From: JBKPNX01 sp046732855 | GTDB lineage: Bacteria; Pseudomonadota; Alphaproteobacteria; Geminicoccales; Geminicoccaceae | Assembly (NCBI GenBank): GCA_046732855.1 | Contig: JBKPNX010000069.1 | Location: 1 to 64,000, forward strand | DNA length: 64,000 bases | Direction of reading: 5' to 3' | Part shown: piece by piece, positions 45,002 to 55,100 of the stretch | Layout of the letters: each line of letters starts with the position of its first letter | How positions within the stretch are numbered: the first letter of the stretch is position 1 | Program-made: the position numbers and the translations under genes | The notes under the pieces: generated by a model | What the model was told of the DNA's origin: nothing | Seen by the model: only the letters and a program-made list of their open reading frames with translations | Database searches by the model: none

Positions 45002-45787
45002 ATGTCACGAGCCTTGACCGCCTCCACCACGGCCCTGATTGCCTTTACCGCGACGGCGGGTCTCACGCTTTCCGTGGCGCACGCCGCACAGTCGACCGTG
45101 TCGAGCACCGGCGGCAGTTCGCCTCTGGGCAAGCCGAACGTCTCCACGCAGTCGCCGACCTCGGGCACCACGACTCCTGGCTCAACCACGGTCACGCCGA
45201 GTGGCCCTTACACCACCTCGCCCAATTGGCGCCCGGTGTCCGGCTATACCGGCGACCACTCAGTCATCTACTCGCTCGCCGGCTCGACCTACGCGCTGAA
45301 CCGGCTGGCGTTCTACGAGCACTCCGATGATCCGAATCACATCGAGATCTGGATGGAACAGCTCTGCTACGATCAGCCCTGCGATCCCGGGCCGCGCAAT
45401 GGCAGCCTGCATGTTGGCAACAAGGATGCGAATGAGGGTACGAAGGAGATCATCGCCGCCGGCGACGATTACTACATAACCGCGATCCAGGTCTGCACGA
45501 CGGACGAAAACGACATCAGGAAGCGCAAGATCAAAGGGGCTCGGATCTGGACGGCAAGGCTCGAACCGGGGGGCATTGTCAATCGCATGGACTACGAACC
45601 GCCGCCGTTCGACCGTCCTAACTGCAACAACCATTGGCGCGAAAAGCAGCTCTGCCTCGGCAACCGCGTCGCGGTCGGCCTCAAGGCCTACTATAATGAC
45701 GACTCGCCGCAGTGGAACAACCGGTACTACATTACCGGCCTCGAGCTGGAATGCGCCCTCGTCGAGGACCCCGGCCCGAAAACCTAG
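45002..45787 (+). CDS. Secreted protein of unknown function
   Basis: A 261-residue exported protein that I do not recognise. A classical signal peptide (1-29, cleavage likely after AHA) is followed by a Ser/Thr/Pro-rich linker (30-75) and a domain with six or more cysteines (CYDQPCDPGP, VCTTDEND, NCNN, LCLGN, ELECAL) and many Tyr, Trp and Asn, suggesting a disulfide-bonded beta domain. ATG at 45002 is preceded by GAGGAG at 8 bases. The gene is isolated, with lower GC than its neighbours. Confidence 0.8.
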   Translation: MSRALTASTTALIAFTATAGLTLSVAHAAQSTVSSTGGSSPLGKPNVSTQSPTSGTTTPGSTTVTPSGPYTTSPNWRPVSGYTGDHSVIYSLAGSTYALNRLAFYEHSDDPNHIEIWMEQLCYDQPCDPGPRNGSLHVGNKDANEGTKEIIAAGDDYYITAIQVCTTDENDIRKRKIKGARIWTARLEPGGIVNRMDYEPPPFDRPNCNNHWREKQLCLGNRVAVGLKAYYNDDSPQWNNRYYITGLELECALVEDPGPKT

Positions 45788-45949
45788 CCCTGTGAGGGTC
45801 TAAGTTGGCCTCCATGTTTGGCCTTTTTCTCCCAGGCCGCATGGATACTTCGGGATCGGAGCATCGGGGGCGCGTTGACGGGTCTAGGGATTGACGCCTT
45901 CACCGGACTCGCGAAACCTCACGCACGGGCCACTCGGTCGCGGCGGCCA

Positions 45950-46705
45950 TCAACCAGCAGCTTGCGCGGTCTGGCCCGTTTGATGGCCGCCTAGTTCCAT
46001 CAGGCGACGTGCGAACAGCGGCGCGGTGCCATCGTCCTCGTGCTTGAAGAACACGTAGGCCTCGGACCAGCCCTGATCACGCATCCGACCGGCCCAGGCC
46101 TCGAGGTCCGCGTCGCTGTAGTTCTCGCGGCGCAGGCGCAGGTAACCGAACGACGCGGTCGCGACCAGCGGCACGACCAGGCCGCCGCCTTCCTGGTCCT
46201 TCGGCTCGGTCTCGGCGACGCAGAGCGCGGCGTCGTGCGCGCGCAACGCCTCGAACACGTCGTTCTCGAACCAGCTGGCGTTGCGGAACTCGAGCGCGAC
46301 GCGGCGGTCGCGCGGCACCAGATCCAAAAACGCGCGCAGCCGGTCGAGGTCCTTCTTCAGATGCGGCGGCAGCTGGAACAGGAGCGGGCCGAGCTTCGGG
46401 CCGAGCGCGCCCGCGGTCTCGAACAGGTAGCCGAGCAGCTCGCCCACGTCCTTCAGGCGCTGCATGTGCGTGATCCGGCGCGAGGCCTTGAGCACGAAGC
46501 GGAAGCCGTCGGGCGTCTGAGCCGCCCAGTCCTCGAGCATCTTGGCCTTGGGCAGCCGGTAGAAGGTGTTGTTGATCTCGACCGCGGGGAGGCGCGCGGC
46601 GTAGTAGGTCAGCATCTCGGCGTCGGGCAGGTCGACCGGATAGAATGGCCCCTTCCACGGCTTGTAGCTGAAGCCGCTGGCGCCGGCGAACAGGCTAAGG
46701 GACAT
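45950..46705 (-). CDS. DUF72 family protein (second copy)
   Basis: A 251-residue YecE/DUF72 TIM barrel: AGASGFSYKPWKGPFYP, AVEINNTFYRLP, KASRRITHMQRL, LLFQLPPHL, LEFRNASWF and the C-terminal VFFKHEDDGTAPLFARRL. It is only distantly like the copy at 42.3 kb and is the source relative of the remnant at 44457-44558. Twelve bases separate it from the Memo gene on the same strand, but no functional link is known. Confidence 0.9.
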   Translation of the reverse strand: MSLSLFAGASGFSYKPWKGPFYPVDLPDAEMLTYYAARLPAVEINNTFYRLPKAKMLEDWAAQTPDGFRFVLKASRRITHMQRLKDVGELLGYLFETAGALGPKLGPLLFQLPPHLKKDLDRLRAFLDLVPRDRRVALEFRNASWFENDVFEALRAHDAALCVAETEPKDQEGGGLVVPLVATASFGYLRLRRENYSDADLEAWAGRMRDQGWSEAYVFFKHEDDGTAPLFARRLMELGGHQTGQTAQAAG

Positions 46706-46717
46706 CGCGGGCCTCGC

Positions 46718-47515
46718 TCAGGTCTCGCAGAACGCCCAGGCGCCGTAGCCGACCACCTGGTCCTTCGGTCCCGCCGTGTCGCCCGAATTGCGCAGGTCCA
46801 GGCGAAGGGGCCGCATGTCGCGTCGACCCGCCGCCGCGAGCAGCCCGGTGACCGGCAGCCAGCCGCAGGCATCGCGCGGCCCGAGGCTCGCCCCATCGAG
46901 GCGCTCGATCGCCGCCGCGGTCGCCGCGTCGTGCGCCCGGGCGCGCTCGTACGGCCCGTAGTGCGACAGATCGGAGCTGATCACGATCAGGGTCTCGGGC
47001 CCGCCCCACAGGCGCTCCAGCACCTCGGCGACCTCGCCGGCGGTCGCCTCGCCGACCACGAGCGGCACGAGCGCGAACTCGCCGAGGACGCCCTGGAGAA
47101 ACGGCAGCTCGACCTCGAGCGCGTGCTCCGGCTCATGCGGCGCGTCCGCGGAGCGCACCTGCGCCAGATCGCGGAGCGTCTCGATCGCGTCCTGGTCGAG
47201 CGGCACGTCCCCGAGCGGCGTGCGAAACGCGGCGGCGCTGGGGACGGCGATGCCGCGGAACGGCACGCAGTGCGCCGGTCCGACCACGACCGCGCGGCGG
47301 ATCGCCGCTGCGCCGGCGCCGAGCGCGGCGAATGCGCTCCCGGCGACCGGCCCGGAGTAGACGTAACCGGCATGCGGCGCGATCACCGCCTTCGGCGTGA
47401 CTGCAGCGCGCGACCCGTTCGCCGCGGCGAGATAGCCCTCGACCGCGGCACGCAGGCGGCCCGCATCCGCAGGATAGAAGCTGCCGGCCACGGCGGCTGG
47501 CCGTACCGCGCTCAT
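46718..47515 (-). CDS. amrB: AmmeMemoRadiSam system protein B (Memo family)
   Basis: A 265-residue Memo-family protein related to extradiol dioxygenases. It has VAGSFYPAD, VIAPHAGYVYSGPVAGSAF, VVVGPAHCVPF, PEHALEVELPFLQ and VISSDLSHYG, with the three metal-site His residues in HAGY, GPAH and SHY. The start at 47515 (MSAVRPA) has GGGGAG upstream. It is divergent, 51 bases away, from the radical SAM member of the same system. Biochemical role in bacteria is unknown. Confidence 0.92.
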   Translation of the reverse strand: MSAVRPAAVAGSFYPADAGRLRAAVEGYLAAANGSRAAVTPKAVIAPHAGYVYSGPVAGSAFAALGAGAAAIRRAVVVGPAHCVPFRGIAVPSAAAFRTPLGDVPLDQDAIETLRDLAQVRSADAPHEPEHALEVELPFLQGVLGEFALVPLVVGEATAGEVAEVLERLWGGPETLIVISSDLSHYGPYERARAHDAATAAAIERLDGASLGPRDACGWLPVTGLLAAAGRRDMRPLRLDLRNSGDTAGPKDQVVGYGAWAFCET

Positions 47516-47566
47516 CGCCCATCTCCCCGGTTGCGCGGATTTGTGCCAAAGCCCACCTAATGTGGC

Positions 47567-48667
47567 ATGCGAAACGACGTGATTGAAGGCGTGGCGGCGC
47601 GCTACTGGCACCGGCTCGACGACGGGCGCATCCAGTGCGACGTCTGCCCGCGCTACTGCCGCCTGCACGATGGCCAGCGCGGCCTGTGCTTCGTGCGCGC
47701 GCGCCGCGGCGAAGAGCTGGTGCTGACGACGTACGGCCGCTCATCGGGATTCTGCATCGATCCGATCGAAAAGAAGCCGCTCAACCATTTCCTGCCCGGC
47801 ACGCCGGTGCTGTCGTTCGGCACCGCCGGGTGCAATCTCACCTGCAAATTCTGCCAGAACTGGGACATCTCGAAGGCGCGCGAGCTCGACCGCCTGCAGG
47901 ATCTCGCCTCGCCCGAGGCGATCGCGCGGGCCGCGGCCGACAGCGGCTGCCGCTCGGTCGCGTACACCTACAACGACCCGGTGATCTTCCTCGAGTACGC
48001 GATCGACGTGGCGAAGGCCTGCCGCGCGCGCGGCATCAAAAACGTCGCGGTCTCGGCCGGCTACATGTGCGCGGCGCCGCGCGCCGAGTTCTACGCGCAC
48101 ATGGACGCCGCCAACATCGACCTCAAGGCGTTCACCGAAGGCTTCTACCGGAAGCTGTGCACGGGCGCGCTCCAGCCGGTGCTCGAGACGCTCGAGTACA
48201 TCCGGCACGAGACCGACGTGTGGCTCGAGATCACGACGCTCCTGATCCCCGGGCACAACGACGCCCCGGCCGAGATCGAGGCGCTGTCCGCCTGGGTCAT
48301 GGACCATCTCGGGCCGGACGTACCGTTGCATTTCACAGCGTTCCATCCGGACTACAAGATGACGGACCTCGCGCCCACGCCGCCCACGACGCTGACCCGC
48401 GCGCGCGAGATCGCGCTCCGCCACGGGCTGCGTTACGTCTATACGGGCAACGTCCACGACGAGGCCGGCCAGAGCACCTATTGCCACGCCTGCGGCGCGA
48501 AGCTGGTCGGGCGCGACTGGTACCGGATCACCGCTTGGCGGTTGACGCCAGACGGCGTCTGCGCCTCATGCGGCGTGCGATGCGCCGGGGTGTTCGACGC
48601 CCGCCCCGGCACCTGGGGCCAACGCCGCGTGCCGGTACGGCTGGGCGGCCTTGCCGCGGCGCTCTGA
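47567..48667 (+). CDS. amrS: AmmeMemoRadiSam system radical SAM enzyme
   Basis: A 366-residue radical SAM protein (PflA-like). Two N-terminal cysteine motifs (CDVCPRYCRL and GLCF) precede the canonical CNLTCKFC (C89, C93, C96), then SVAYTYNDPV, NIDLKAFTEGFYRKL and a C-terminal CHACGAKL...CASCG zinc-ribbon pair. It matches the system-associated enzyme usually encoded with Memo and AMMECR1. The AMMECR1 partner (system A) is not in the window. Substrate unknown. Confidence 0.92.
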   Translation: MRNDVIEGVAARYWHRLDDGRIQCDVCPRYCRLHDGQRGLCFVRARRGEELVLTTYGRSSGFCIDPIEKKPLNHFLPGTPVLSFGTAGCNLTCKFCQNWDISKARELDRLQDLASPEAIARAAADSGCRSVAYTYNDPVIFLEYAIDVAKACRARGIKNVAVSAGYMCAAPRAEFYAHMDAANIDLKAFTEGFYRKLCTGALQPVLETLEYIRHETDVWLEITTLLIPGHNDAPAEIEALSAWVMDHLGPDVPLHFTAFHPDYKMTDLAPTPPTTLTRAREIALRHGLRYVYTGNVHDEAGQSTYCHACGAKLVGRDWYRITAWRLTPDGVCASCGVRCAGVFDARPGTWGQRRVPVRLGGLAAAL

Positions 48668-48861
48668 GCAAGCCCATCGAGCCCGGCGCAGCTCGTCCGC
48701 ACCATCGCCGCCGGGACACGGCGCTGGTCGGGTTGGTCTTGCCCGAACGAATGATTCCCGATTTGTCGAAATCGTAAGGACTAAAGTATAGCTCGCGGGA
48801 GGACCGGGCGCCGCGCCCCGGGATGGCACCTTTGTGCGGCGACACCTCTCGGAGATGCCGC

Positions 48862-49527
48862 ATGGCGGTCGACGAGCAACTGATCGAGACGGCGCGCCGC
48901 TCGCTCTACGCGGCGGTCCTGTCGGATGTATTGGACGAGCTCGGCTATCGCCACCAGGTGCTGCCGCCATCGATCCGGCCGCTCGATGAGCGCGTGGTGC
49001 TGTGCGGCCGTGCGCGTACGGGACTCTATCGCGACGTCTATCATGTGCCGGCCGGCCACAATCCCTACGAGCTCGAGATCGCGTTGATCGACGACCTCAA
49101 GCCCGGCGACGTGCCGGTGCTCGCGTGCGGCCGCTCCGGGCGGATCGCGCCGTGGGGCGAGCTCTTGACCACCGCCAGCATCGCGCGCGGCGCTCGCGGC
49201 TGCGTCACCGACGGCCTGGTGCGCGACACCAGCGCGATCCGCGAGCTGAACTTCCCGGTCTTCCACGGCGGCATCGGCCCCTTGGATTCCAAGGGCCGCG
49301 GCGAAGTGTGCGCGATCGACGTACCGGCCGAATGCGCCGGCGTGACCGTCAATCCCGGCGACCTGGTGTTCGGCGATGCGGACGGCGTGGTCGTGGTGCC
49401 CCAGCCCGCCGTCGCCCAGACCCTCCGGCACGCGCTCGAGAAGGTCGAAGGCGAAAATCGCACGCGCGCCCTTCTGCAGCAGGGCGCGCTGCTCGCCGAC
49501 GTGTTCAAGAAGTACGGCGTCCTCTAG
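48862..49527 (+). CDS. RraA family protein / HMG-type aldolase homologue
   Basis: A 221-residue RraA-fold protein; family members include 4-hydroxy-4-methyl-2-oxoglutarate aldolase and RNase E regulators. It has SDVLDELGYRHQVLPPSIRPL, the active-site region ASIARGARGCVTDGLVRD and PVFHGG. The ATG at 48862 follows GGAG; a longer start exists but adds residues unlike the family. It precedes the YdjC gene by 14 bases, suggesting a shared catabolic role. The aldolase reading is more likely than RNase E regulation. Confidence 0.86.
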   Translation: MAVDEQLIETARRSLYAAVLSDVLDELGYRHQVLPPSIRPLDERVVLCGRARTGLYRDVYHVPAGHNPYELEIALIDDLKPGDVPVLACGRSGRIAPWGELLTTASIARGARGCVTDGLVRDTSAIRELNFPVFHGGIGPLDSKGRGEVCAIDVPAECAGVTVNPGDLVFGDADGVVVVPQPAVAQTLRHALEKVEGENRTRALLQQGALLADVFKKYGVL

Positions 49528-49541
49528 CAGGAGACACCCCG

Positions 49542-50456
49542 ATGGCCGGTCTCGCCGCCGATCTCGGCTATCCGCCGGATGCACGGATTCTGATCCCGCA
49601 CATCGACGACGTCGGCGTGTGCCACGGCGCGAACCGCGCCTTCGTCGAGCTGGCCGGCCAGGGGTTCGTCACCACCGCGTCGGTCATGGTGCCGTGCCCC
49701 TGGTTCCCGGAAACCGTCGATCTGATGCGCGAGGAGCCAGAGCTCGACCTCGGCGTGCATCTGACGCTCACCAGCGAATCGCGCGCCTGCCGCTGGCGGC
49801 CGATCTCGACCACTACACGCAAGTCCGGCCTGCTCGACCCCGACGGCTTCATGTGGCCGGACGTTCCCTCGGTGCGCCGGCACGCCGACCGGCGCGCGGT
49901 CGAGACCGAGATGCGCGCCCAGATCGAGGCCGCGCTCGCGACCGGCCTCGACGTCACTCACCTGGATACCCACATGGGCGCCGGCGCCGCCCCGGAGTTC
50001 GTCGAGACTTACCTCGAGCTCGGCCGCGAGTACCGGCTGCCGGTGCTCCTGCCGGAGCGCATCGAAAGCTACGTCTCGGTGCTCGACATGGGCCCACTCG
50101 ACACCGAGCTGTATCCGCGCCTGCTCGCCGCAACGAGCGCGGCGGCCATGCCGGTGATCGACCTCTTCGCCATGGGCCTCGCCATGCGCCACCTCGGTTG
50201 CGAGGAGGCGTTCCGCCAGATGGTCGAGCAGGCGGCCCCGGGCGTCACCTACGTGTCCCTGCATTGCAGCACGCCGGGCGACGTCGAGCGGCTTCATCCG
50301 CACGACGCCGAGTGGCGCATCGCCGAGTATGAGCTGTTCGACCGGCCGGACTTTCTCGAGTGGGTCGGGCAGCAGGACGCGGCGCTGATCGGGTTTCGTC
50401 CGATCCGCGAGCTTTATCGGCGGCGGTCGCCGCCGGCGAAGCCGGGCGCGGCGTGA
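49542..50456 (+). CDS. ChbG/YdjC-like polysaccharide deacetylase family protein
   Basis: A 304-residue protein of the YdjC/ChbG fold. It has IPHIDDVGVCHGANRAF with metal-binding Asp, DLGVHLTLTSE, and THLDTHMGA with the second metal-binding His. AGGAG stands 9 bases before the ATG at 49542. The family removes acetyl groups from chitooligosaccharides in known members; the substrate here is unknown. Cotranscribed with the RraA-family gene. Confidence 0.87.
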   Translation: MAGLAADLGYPPDARILIPHIDDVGVCHGANRAFVELAGQGFVTTASVMVPCPWFPETVDLMREEPELDLGVHLTLTSESRACRWRPISTTTRKSGLLDPDGFMWPDVPSVRRHADRRAVETEMRAQIEAALATGLDVTHLDTHMGAGAAPEFVETYLELGREYRLPVLLPERIESYVSVLDMGPLDTELYPRLLAATSAAAMPVIDLFAMGLAMRHLGCEEAFRQMVEQAAPGVTYVSLHCSTPGDVERLHPHDAEWRIAEYELFDRPDFLEWVGQQDAALIGFRPIRELYRRRSPPAKPGAA

Positions 50457-50564
50457 GTCAAAGCTGCAGGGCAGTCATGCAATTCCCGCCGTAGCGCGCG
50501 CCATCGCGCGCAGCTAAATCACAGTACTGATTCGGCCATCGTGGCCGAAGCATCCGGACCTGCC

Positions 50565-51488
50565 ATGACCTCCGCCTCCGCTGTTCAATCGACAGTTGCA
50601 AAAGTCGCCGCGCCCGTGGCCACCGCGGGCATCGGTCTCGGCGCGCTCGCGTTCGGCCTGTTCAGCCTGATGGACGCGACGGTGAAATGGCTGAGCGCGT
50701 CCTACCCGGTGCCGCAGATCCTGGCATGCAACGCCCTGTTCGCCCTGATTCCGGTCGGAGTCATGGCGGTGCGCCGCGGCGGTCTCGTGCAGCTGCGCAC
50801 CCGCCGCCTCGGCCTGAATCTGCTGCGCGGCCTGCTCGGCACGACCTCGGGCATGCTCGCCTTCTACGCCTTCAGCCGGCTGCCGCTCGCCGATGCCTAC
50901 GCGATCATCTTCACCACCCCGCTGCTGATCACCGCGCTGTCGGTGCCGATCCTTGGCGAAGCGGTCGGCTGGCGGCGGTGGAGCGCGGTGATGGTCGGCT
51001 TCATCGGCGTGCTCGTGATGCTGCGCCCGGGCGTAGCGCCGATCGGCGCGGGCAATCTCGCCGCGCTCGGCGCGGCCTGCGCCGCGGCCTGCGCGGTCCT
51101 GTTGATGCGCAAGCTCAGCATCACCGAGACCACGACCAGCATCGCATTCTACAGCAACCTCACCGCGGTCGCGCTGACCGGCACCGCGTTCGGCCCGACG
51201 TTCATCGTGCCGAGCCTGCACGATCTCGCGCTGATGGCGACCTCGGGGCTGCTCGGCGGCAGCGCGCTCCTGGTCCTGATCGCCGCCTATCGCCGCTCGC
51301 CCGCCGCCCTGGTCGCCCCGTTCCAGTACAGCCAGATGCTCTGGGCGATCCTGCTCGGGGCGCTGCTGTGGGGCGATCTGCCGGAGCCGGCGATGCTGCT
51401 CGGCGCCTCGATCGTCGCGGCGAGCGGGCTGTTCATCCTGTATCGCGAGACGACGCTCGGACGCCGTCCGGCCCAGCGGCTCGGCTGA
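50565..51488 (+). CDS. EamA/DMT-family membrane transporter
   Basis: A 307-residue integral membrane protein with about ten helices in two EamA repeats (FSLMDATVKWL, GLLGTTSGMLAFYAFSRLPLADAY, SVPILGEAVGWRRW, then APFQYSQMLWAILLGALLWGD, GASIVAASGLFILYRE). Start ATG at 50565 is preferred; a GTG at 50541 is possible, and neither has a strong ribosome site. Likely exporter of metabolites; substrate unknown. It is the last chromosomal-type gene before the BREX operon. Confidence 0.87.
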   Translation: MTSASAVQSTVAKVAAPVATAGIGLGALAFGLFSLMDATVKWLSASYPVPQILACNALFALIPVGVMAVRRGGLVQLRTRRLGLNLLRGLLGTTSGMLAFYAFSRLPLADAYAIIFTTPLLITALSVPILGEAVGWRRWSAVMVGFIGVLVMLRPGVAPIGAGNLAALGAACAAACAVLLMRKLSITETTTSIAFYSNLTAVALTGTAFGPTFIVPSLHDLALMATSGLLGGSALLVLIAAYRRSPAALVAPFQYSQMLWAILLGALLWGDLPEPAMLLGASIVAASGLFILYRETTLGRRPAQRLG

Positions 51489-52162
51489 CCGTCGGAGCGG
51501 CAGCCGACCGGCGCCAGGCGACCGGCCGACGTGCGTGACTTTTTCGAAAGGGCGTTTCGGGGCAGGAGCGTCTGGGGGTCTGGATGCCAGGCGCAGTGGC
51601 GGCGGCAGTCCAGCAGCGCGGAGGCCCGAGCGCAAGGACCTCGGCCACGCGACAACCCCGCCCACGGCTGCCGCAGTGCAGGGTAATCGGCCGCGGGCCG
51701 CGTTCGAGCGCAGGTCATGGTACCGCGTCGCGCGGCGGTTGGTGGCGGGATCGTGGGCGACGCCGAGCAAGCAGAACGCCCGGCGAGGCCGGGCGGGCAG
51801 CGGCAAGAGACCTCGTTGCGGTGCCGCCCGCCGGGCTGATCTGCTGGCAGCCTCAGACCGATCTGCTGGCATCCTCAGGGCAGTGGCAACGCGGCCGGCC
51901 CCGCGTGCCCCGGAGAGCGCCGCGGGCCCGTTGGCGTGGAGGTGGTTGCGGGGGCAGGAAACCACCGAGAGTTTCAGTTACCGCCGATAGCAATTTGAGC
52001 GCGGTGTGATATTCGGAATCGCTCGCTGAGCAGGCGGCTGTCCACCAAGGGATGTTTGAGTCCTTTCGATCCACCTCACGCTTGCCATCGCTACGGTTTG
52101 TGCCGCATCGTGGCGTCAATAGGAGTGAGTGCATCCCAATCTGAGGGCGCGCTCCAGCCGGC
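51489..52162. other. 674-base spacer at the left edge of the BREX operon
   Basis: No gene supported. It includes two direct repeats (51838-51878) and an AT-richer stretch from about 51970 to 52110 that is the probable location of the pglW promoter. No tRNA gene or integrase marks the boundary. Confidence 0.5.
51838..51878 (+). repeat. Tandem 19-base direct repeat at the BREX boundary
   Basis: GATCTGCTGGCAGCCTCAG (51838-51856) and GATCTGCTGGCATCCTCAG (51860-51878) differ by one base and are spaced 22 bases apart. Upstream of pglW by about 280 bases. Confidence 0.75.
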
Positions 52163-55100
52163 ATGGCCATGAAACCGCCGCGATGGGCGGCGATAACGCA
52201 GTCCGTGTTCGAGTGGGAGCGCGAAGCGCTCGAGTTCCTCCGCGAGCATCTGCCGGAGCACGAGCCCTGGCGCGCGTGGGCGAACTTCGAGTTCATCGAC
52301 GACCAGGGCCGGGTCAACGAGGTCGACGTCCTCGTCCTCACGCCCCAGGGTCTCATCCTCGTCGAGATCAAGAGCCGTCCTGGTGCAGTTGAGGGCGACG
52401 CCCACAGCTGGACCTGGAACACCGACGGCCGGCGCACCACCGTCGATAACCCGCTGCGCCTCGCCAACCGCAAGGCGCAGCGTCTCGCGCCGCTCCTCCG
52501 CCGCCAAGACGCCATCGCCAAGAGCTCGGTGCAGGCCCCCTGGGTGGAGGCGGCCATCTTCCTCTCTGCCGTGCGCCCGCCGCTCCGGCTCGATGCGAGC
52601 ACTCTCAACCGTGCCTTTCTGCGAGGCCGGCCGGGGCGCGAGGACGACGACGGGATCATCGGCGCCATTACCGGCGCCCTGACCGCTGCCTTCCCGCGGC
52701 GGCAGCCGATCGATGCCAGTGCCTCACGTACGATCGCGCGCGCGATCGGGGAGGCGGGCATCCGCCCGTCGCTGCGCGAGCGCCGCATCGGCGACTACGA
52801 GCTCGGCCAGCTCCTCGCCGAGGGCGACGGCTGGCAGGACTTCGAAGCCCGTCATGTCAGCCTCGGCGTGCAGCGCCGCGTGCGGGTCTACCCCTACGCC
52901 GCAGCTGCCTCGACCGACGCGCGGGCGCGTCTGGGCCGGATGGCGGCGCGCGCGTTCCGCATCCTCGAGGGCGTCGACCACCCAGGCATCCTCAAGGTCC
53001 TCGATTTCAAGGAGAGTGAACGCGGCCCGGCGCTGATCTTCGAGCACGACCCGAAGGCGATGCGCCTCGACCTGCTCTTGCGCGAGCGGGCCGGAGGGAT
53101 GAGCGCGGAGCTAAGGCTCGACCTGCTCCGCCAACTGGCCGAGGCGCTCCGCTACGCCCACAGCAAGAGCCTCTACCACCGGGCGCTCGCCCCACAGAGC
53201 GTGCTCGTGCGCGATCTGGATGCGCCGCGCCCGCGGGTTCAGATCATGGACTGGCAGGCCGGCAGCCGCAGCGACCCTGGCGCCGCCACGCCAGAGCGAA
53301 CCTCCGGCACGCGGCACCTCGATGACTACGTCGCCGACCCGGCCAAGGTCTACCTCGCGCCCGAGTCGCTCCAGGGCGCGGCCGCACCGGCACCCCACCA
53401 CGACGTGTTCTCGCTCGGCGCCATCGCATATTACCTGTTCACCGGCCAGCCGCCCGCCGCCTCGCCGCTCGAGTTGCCCGAGAAGCTGCGGGTGGGCGAC
53501 GGGCTGCGCCTTTCCGATGCCCTTGACGGCGCAGGCCATGACCTCGAGGAGTTGATCCGCGCGAGCACCAACCCCGATGTCGGCGGCCGCATTGAATCCG
53601 TGGACGAGTTCCTCGTGTACTTGGCGGACGCCGAGAAGGAGGGGCGGGTCGACGCGAGCGAGACGGCCGCGGACCCGAGCATGGCCAAGTCCGGCGACGT
53701 ACTCGAGCGGGGGCTCGTCGTCGTCCGCCGCCTCGGCCGTGGGGGCTCGTCGGACGCGCTGGTCGTGCGACAGGGCGAGGGCGCGGAGGAGCTCGTCCTC
53801 AAGGTCGCGATCGATGCCGCCCATGGCGAACGCATCAAGGGCGAGGCCGAGGTGCTCAGACGCCTGCGCTGGCCGAACATCGTCCGCTACGTCGACGACT
53901 TCCCGATCGCCGGCCGCCATGCCATCCTCATGGAGAAGGCAGGCGAGATGAGCCTCGCCCGGCACCTCCACAGCGCAGAGCCGCCGGCGCTCGACCTCAT
54001 GCGCCGCTTCGGCGAGGAGCTGCTGCAGACCCTCGACTACCTGGAGCAGGAGGGCGTCGCCCACCGCGATATCAAGCCGGACAACATCGGCGTGGCCGAG
54101 GCAGGCAAGAACGGACGAAAGCGCTTGGTGCTGTTCGACTTCTCGCTCGCCCGCACCTCGCCCGACAACATCCAGGCCGGCACCCGCCCCTACCTCGACC
54201 CGTTCCTTGGACTGCGCAGGCCCCCGCGTTGGGACCTCCACGCCGAGCGCTTCGCGGCCGCGGTGACCCTTTACGAGATGCTGACCGGCACGGTGCCGAC
54301 CTGGGGCGACCGCGTCAGCGACCCGGCACTGCTCGATGACGAGGCGACGATCGAGTCGGAGCGCTTCGAGCCGAACCTGCGCGACGGGCTCACCGCCTTC
54401 TTCGACCGGGCGTTCCGGCGCGAGCCGCGCGAGCGATTCGACAACGCCGAGCAGATGCTGCGCGCCTGGCGTCAAGTCTTTGAGAAGATTGACCGCAGGC
54501 CGATCCCCGAGGACAGCCTGGAGCTCGTGGCGCGCCGGGTCGAGCCCCGCACGCCGGTCACCGAGCTCGGCTACGGCATCGAGGCGCTGGACGTGCTTGC
54601 GAACATGGGCGTCCACACCGCCCAGCAGCTCCTCGCCGTCGAGCGCCGGCGCTTCCGCTATCTCAGGAACGTCAGCGAGCGTGTGCGCCGGGAGATTCGC
54701 CTCAAGGCGAAGCGCCTCGCTCAGCTCCGCCCTGACCTCGTGCCAGGGGGAGTGGCAGCGGGCACCGGTCGGGCCAGCATCGACCGCCTGGCCGAGCAGC
54801 TCGTCCCACTGCGGCCCGCTGGTGAAGAACCCATCGAGGACCGCGTGCTCGCCGCGTTCCTCGGTCTCGATGCCGTGAACGGCAGCTCGTCATGGCTGTC
54901 CGCAGGGGACGTTGCCAAAGCCTGCTCCGTCGCGCGCAGCGTCGTCGCGGGCACGCTGGAGCGGGCGCGCGAGCGCTGGCACAAGAGCCGCGACCTGAAT
55001 GAGACGCGCGACGACATCGCTGCCCTGCTCGCCACCAGCGCAGGCGTGATGACCCTGCAGGAGCTGGCGATGCAGCTGCGCGCTGCCCGCGGCTCGGTCG

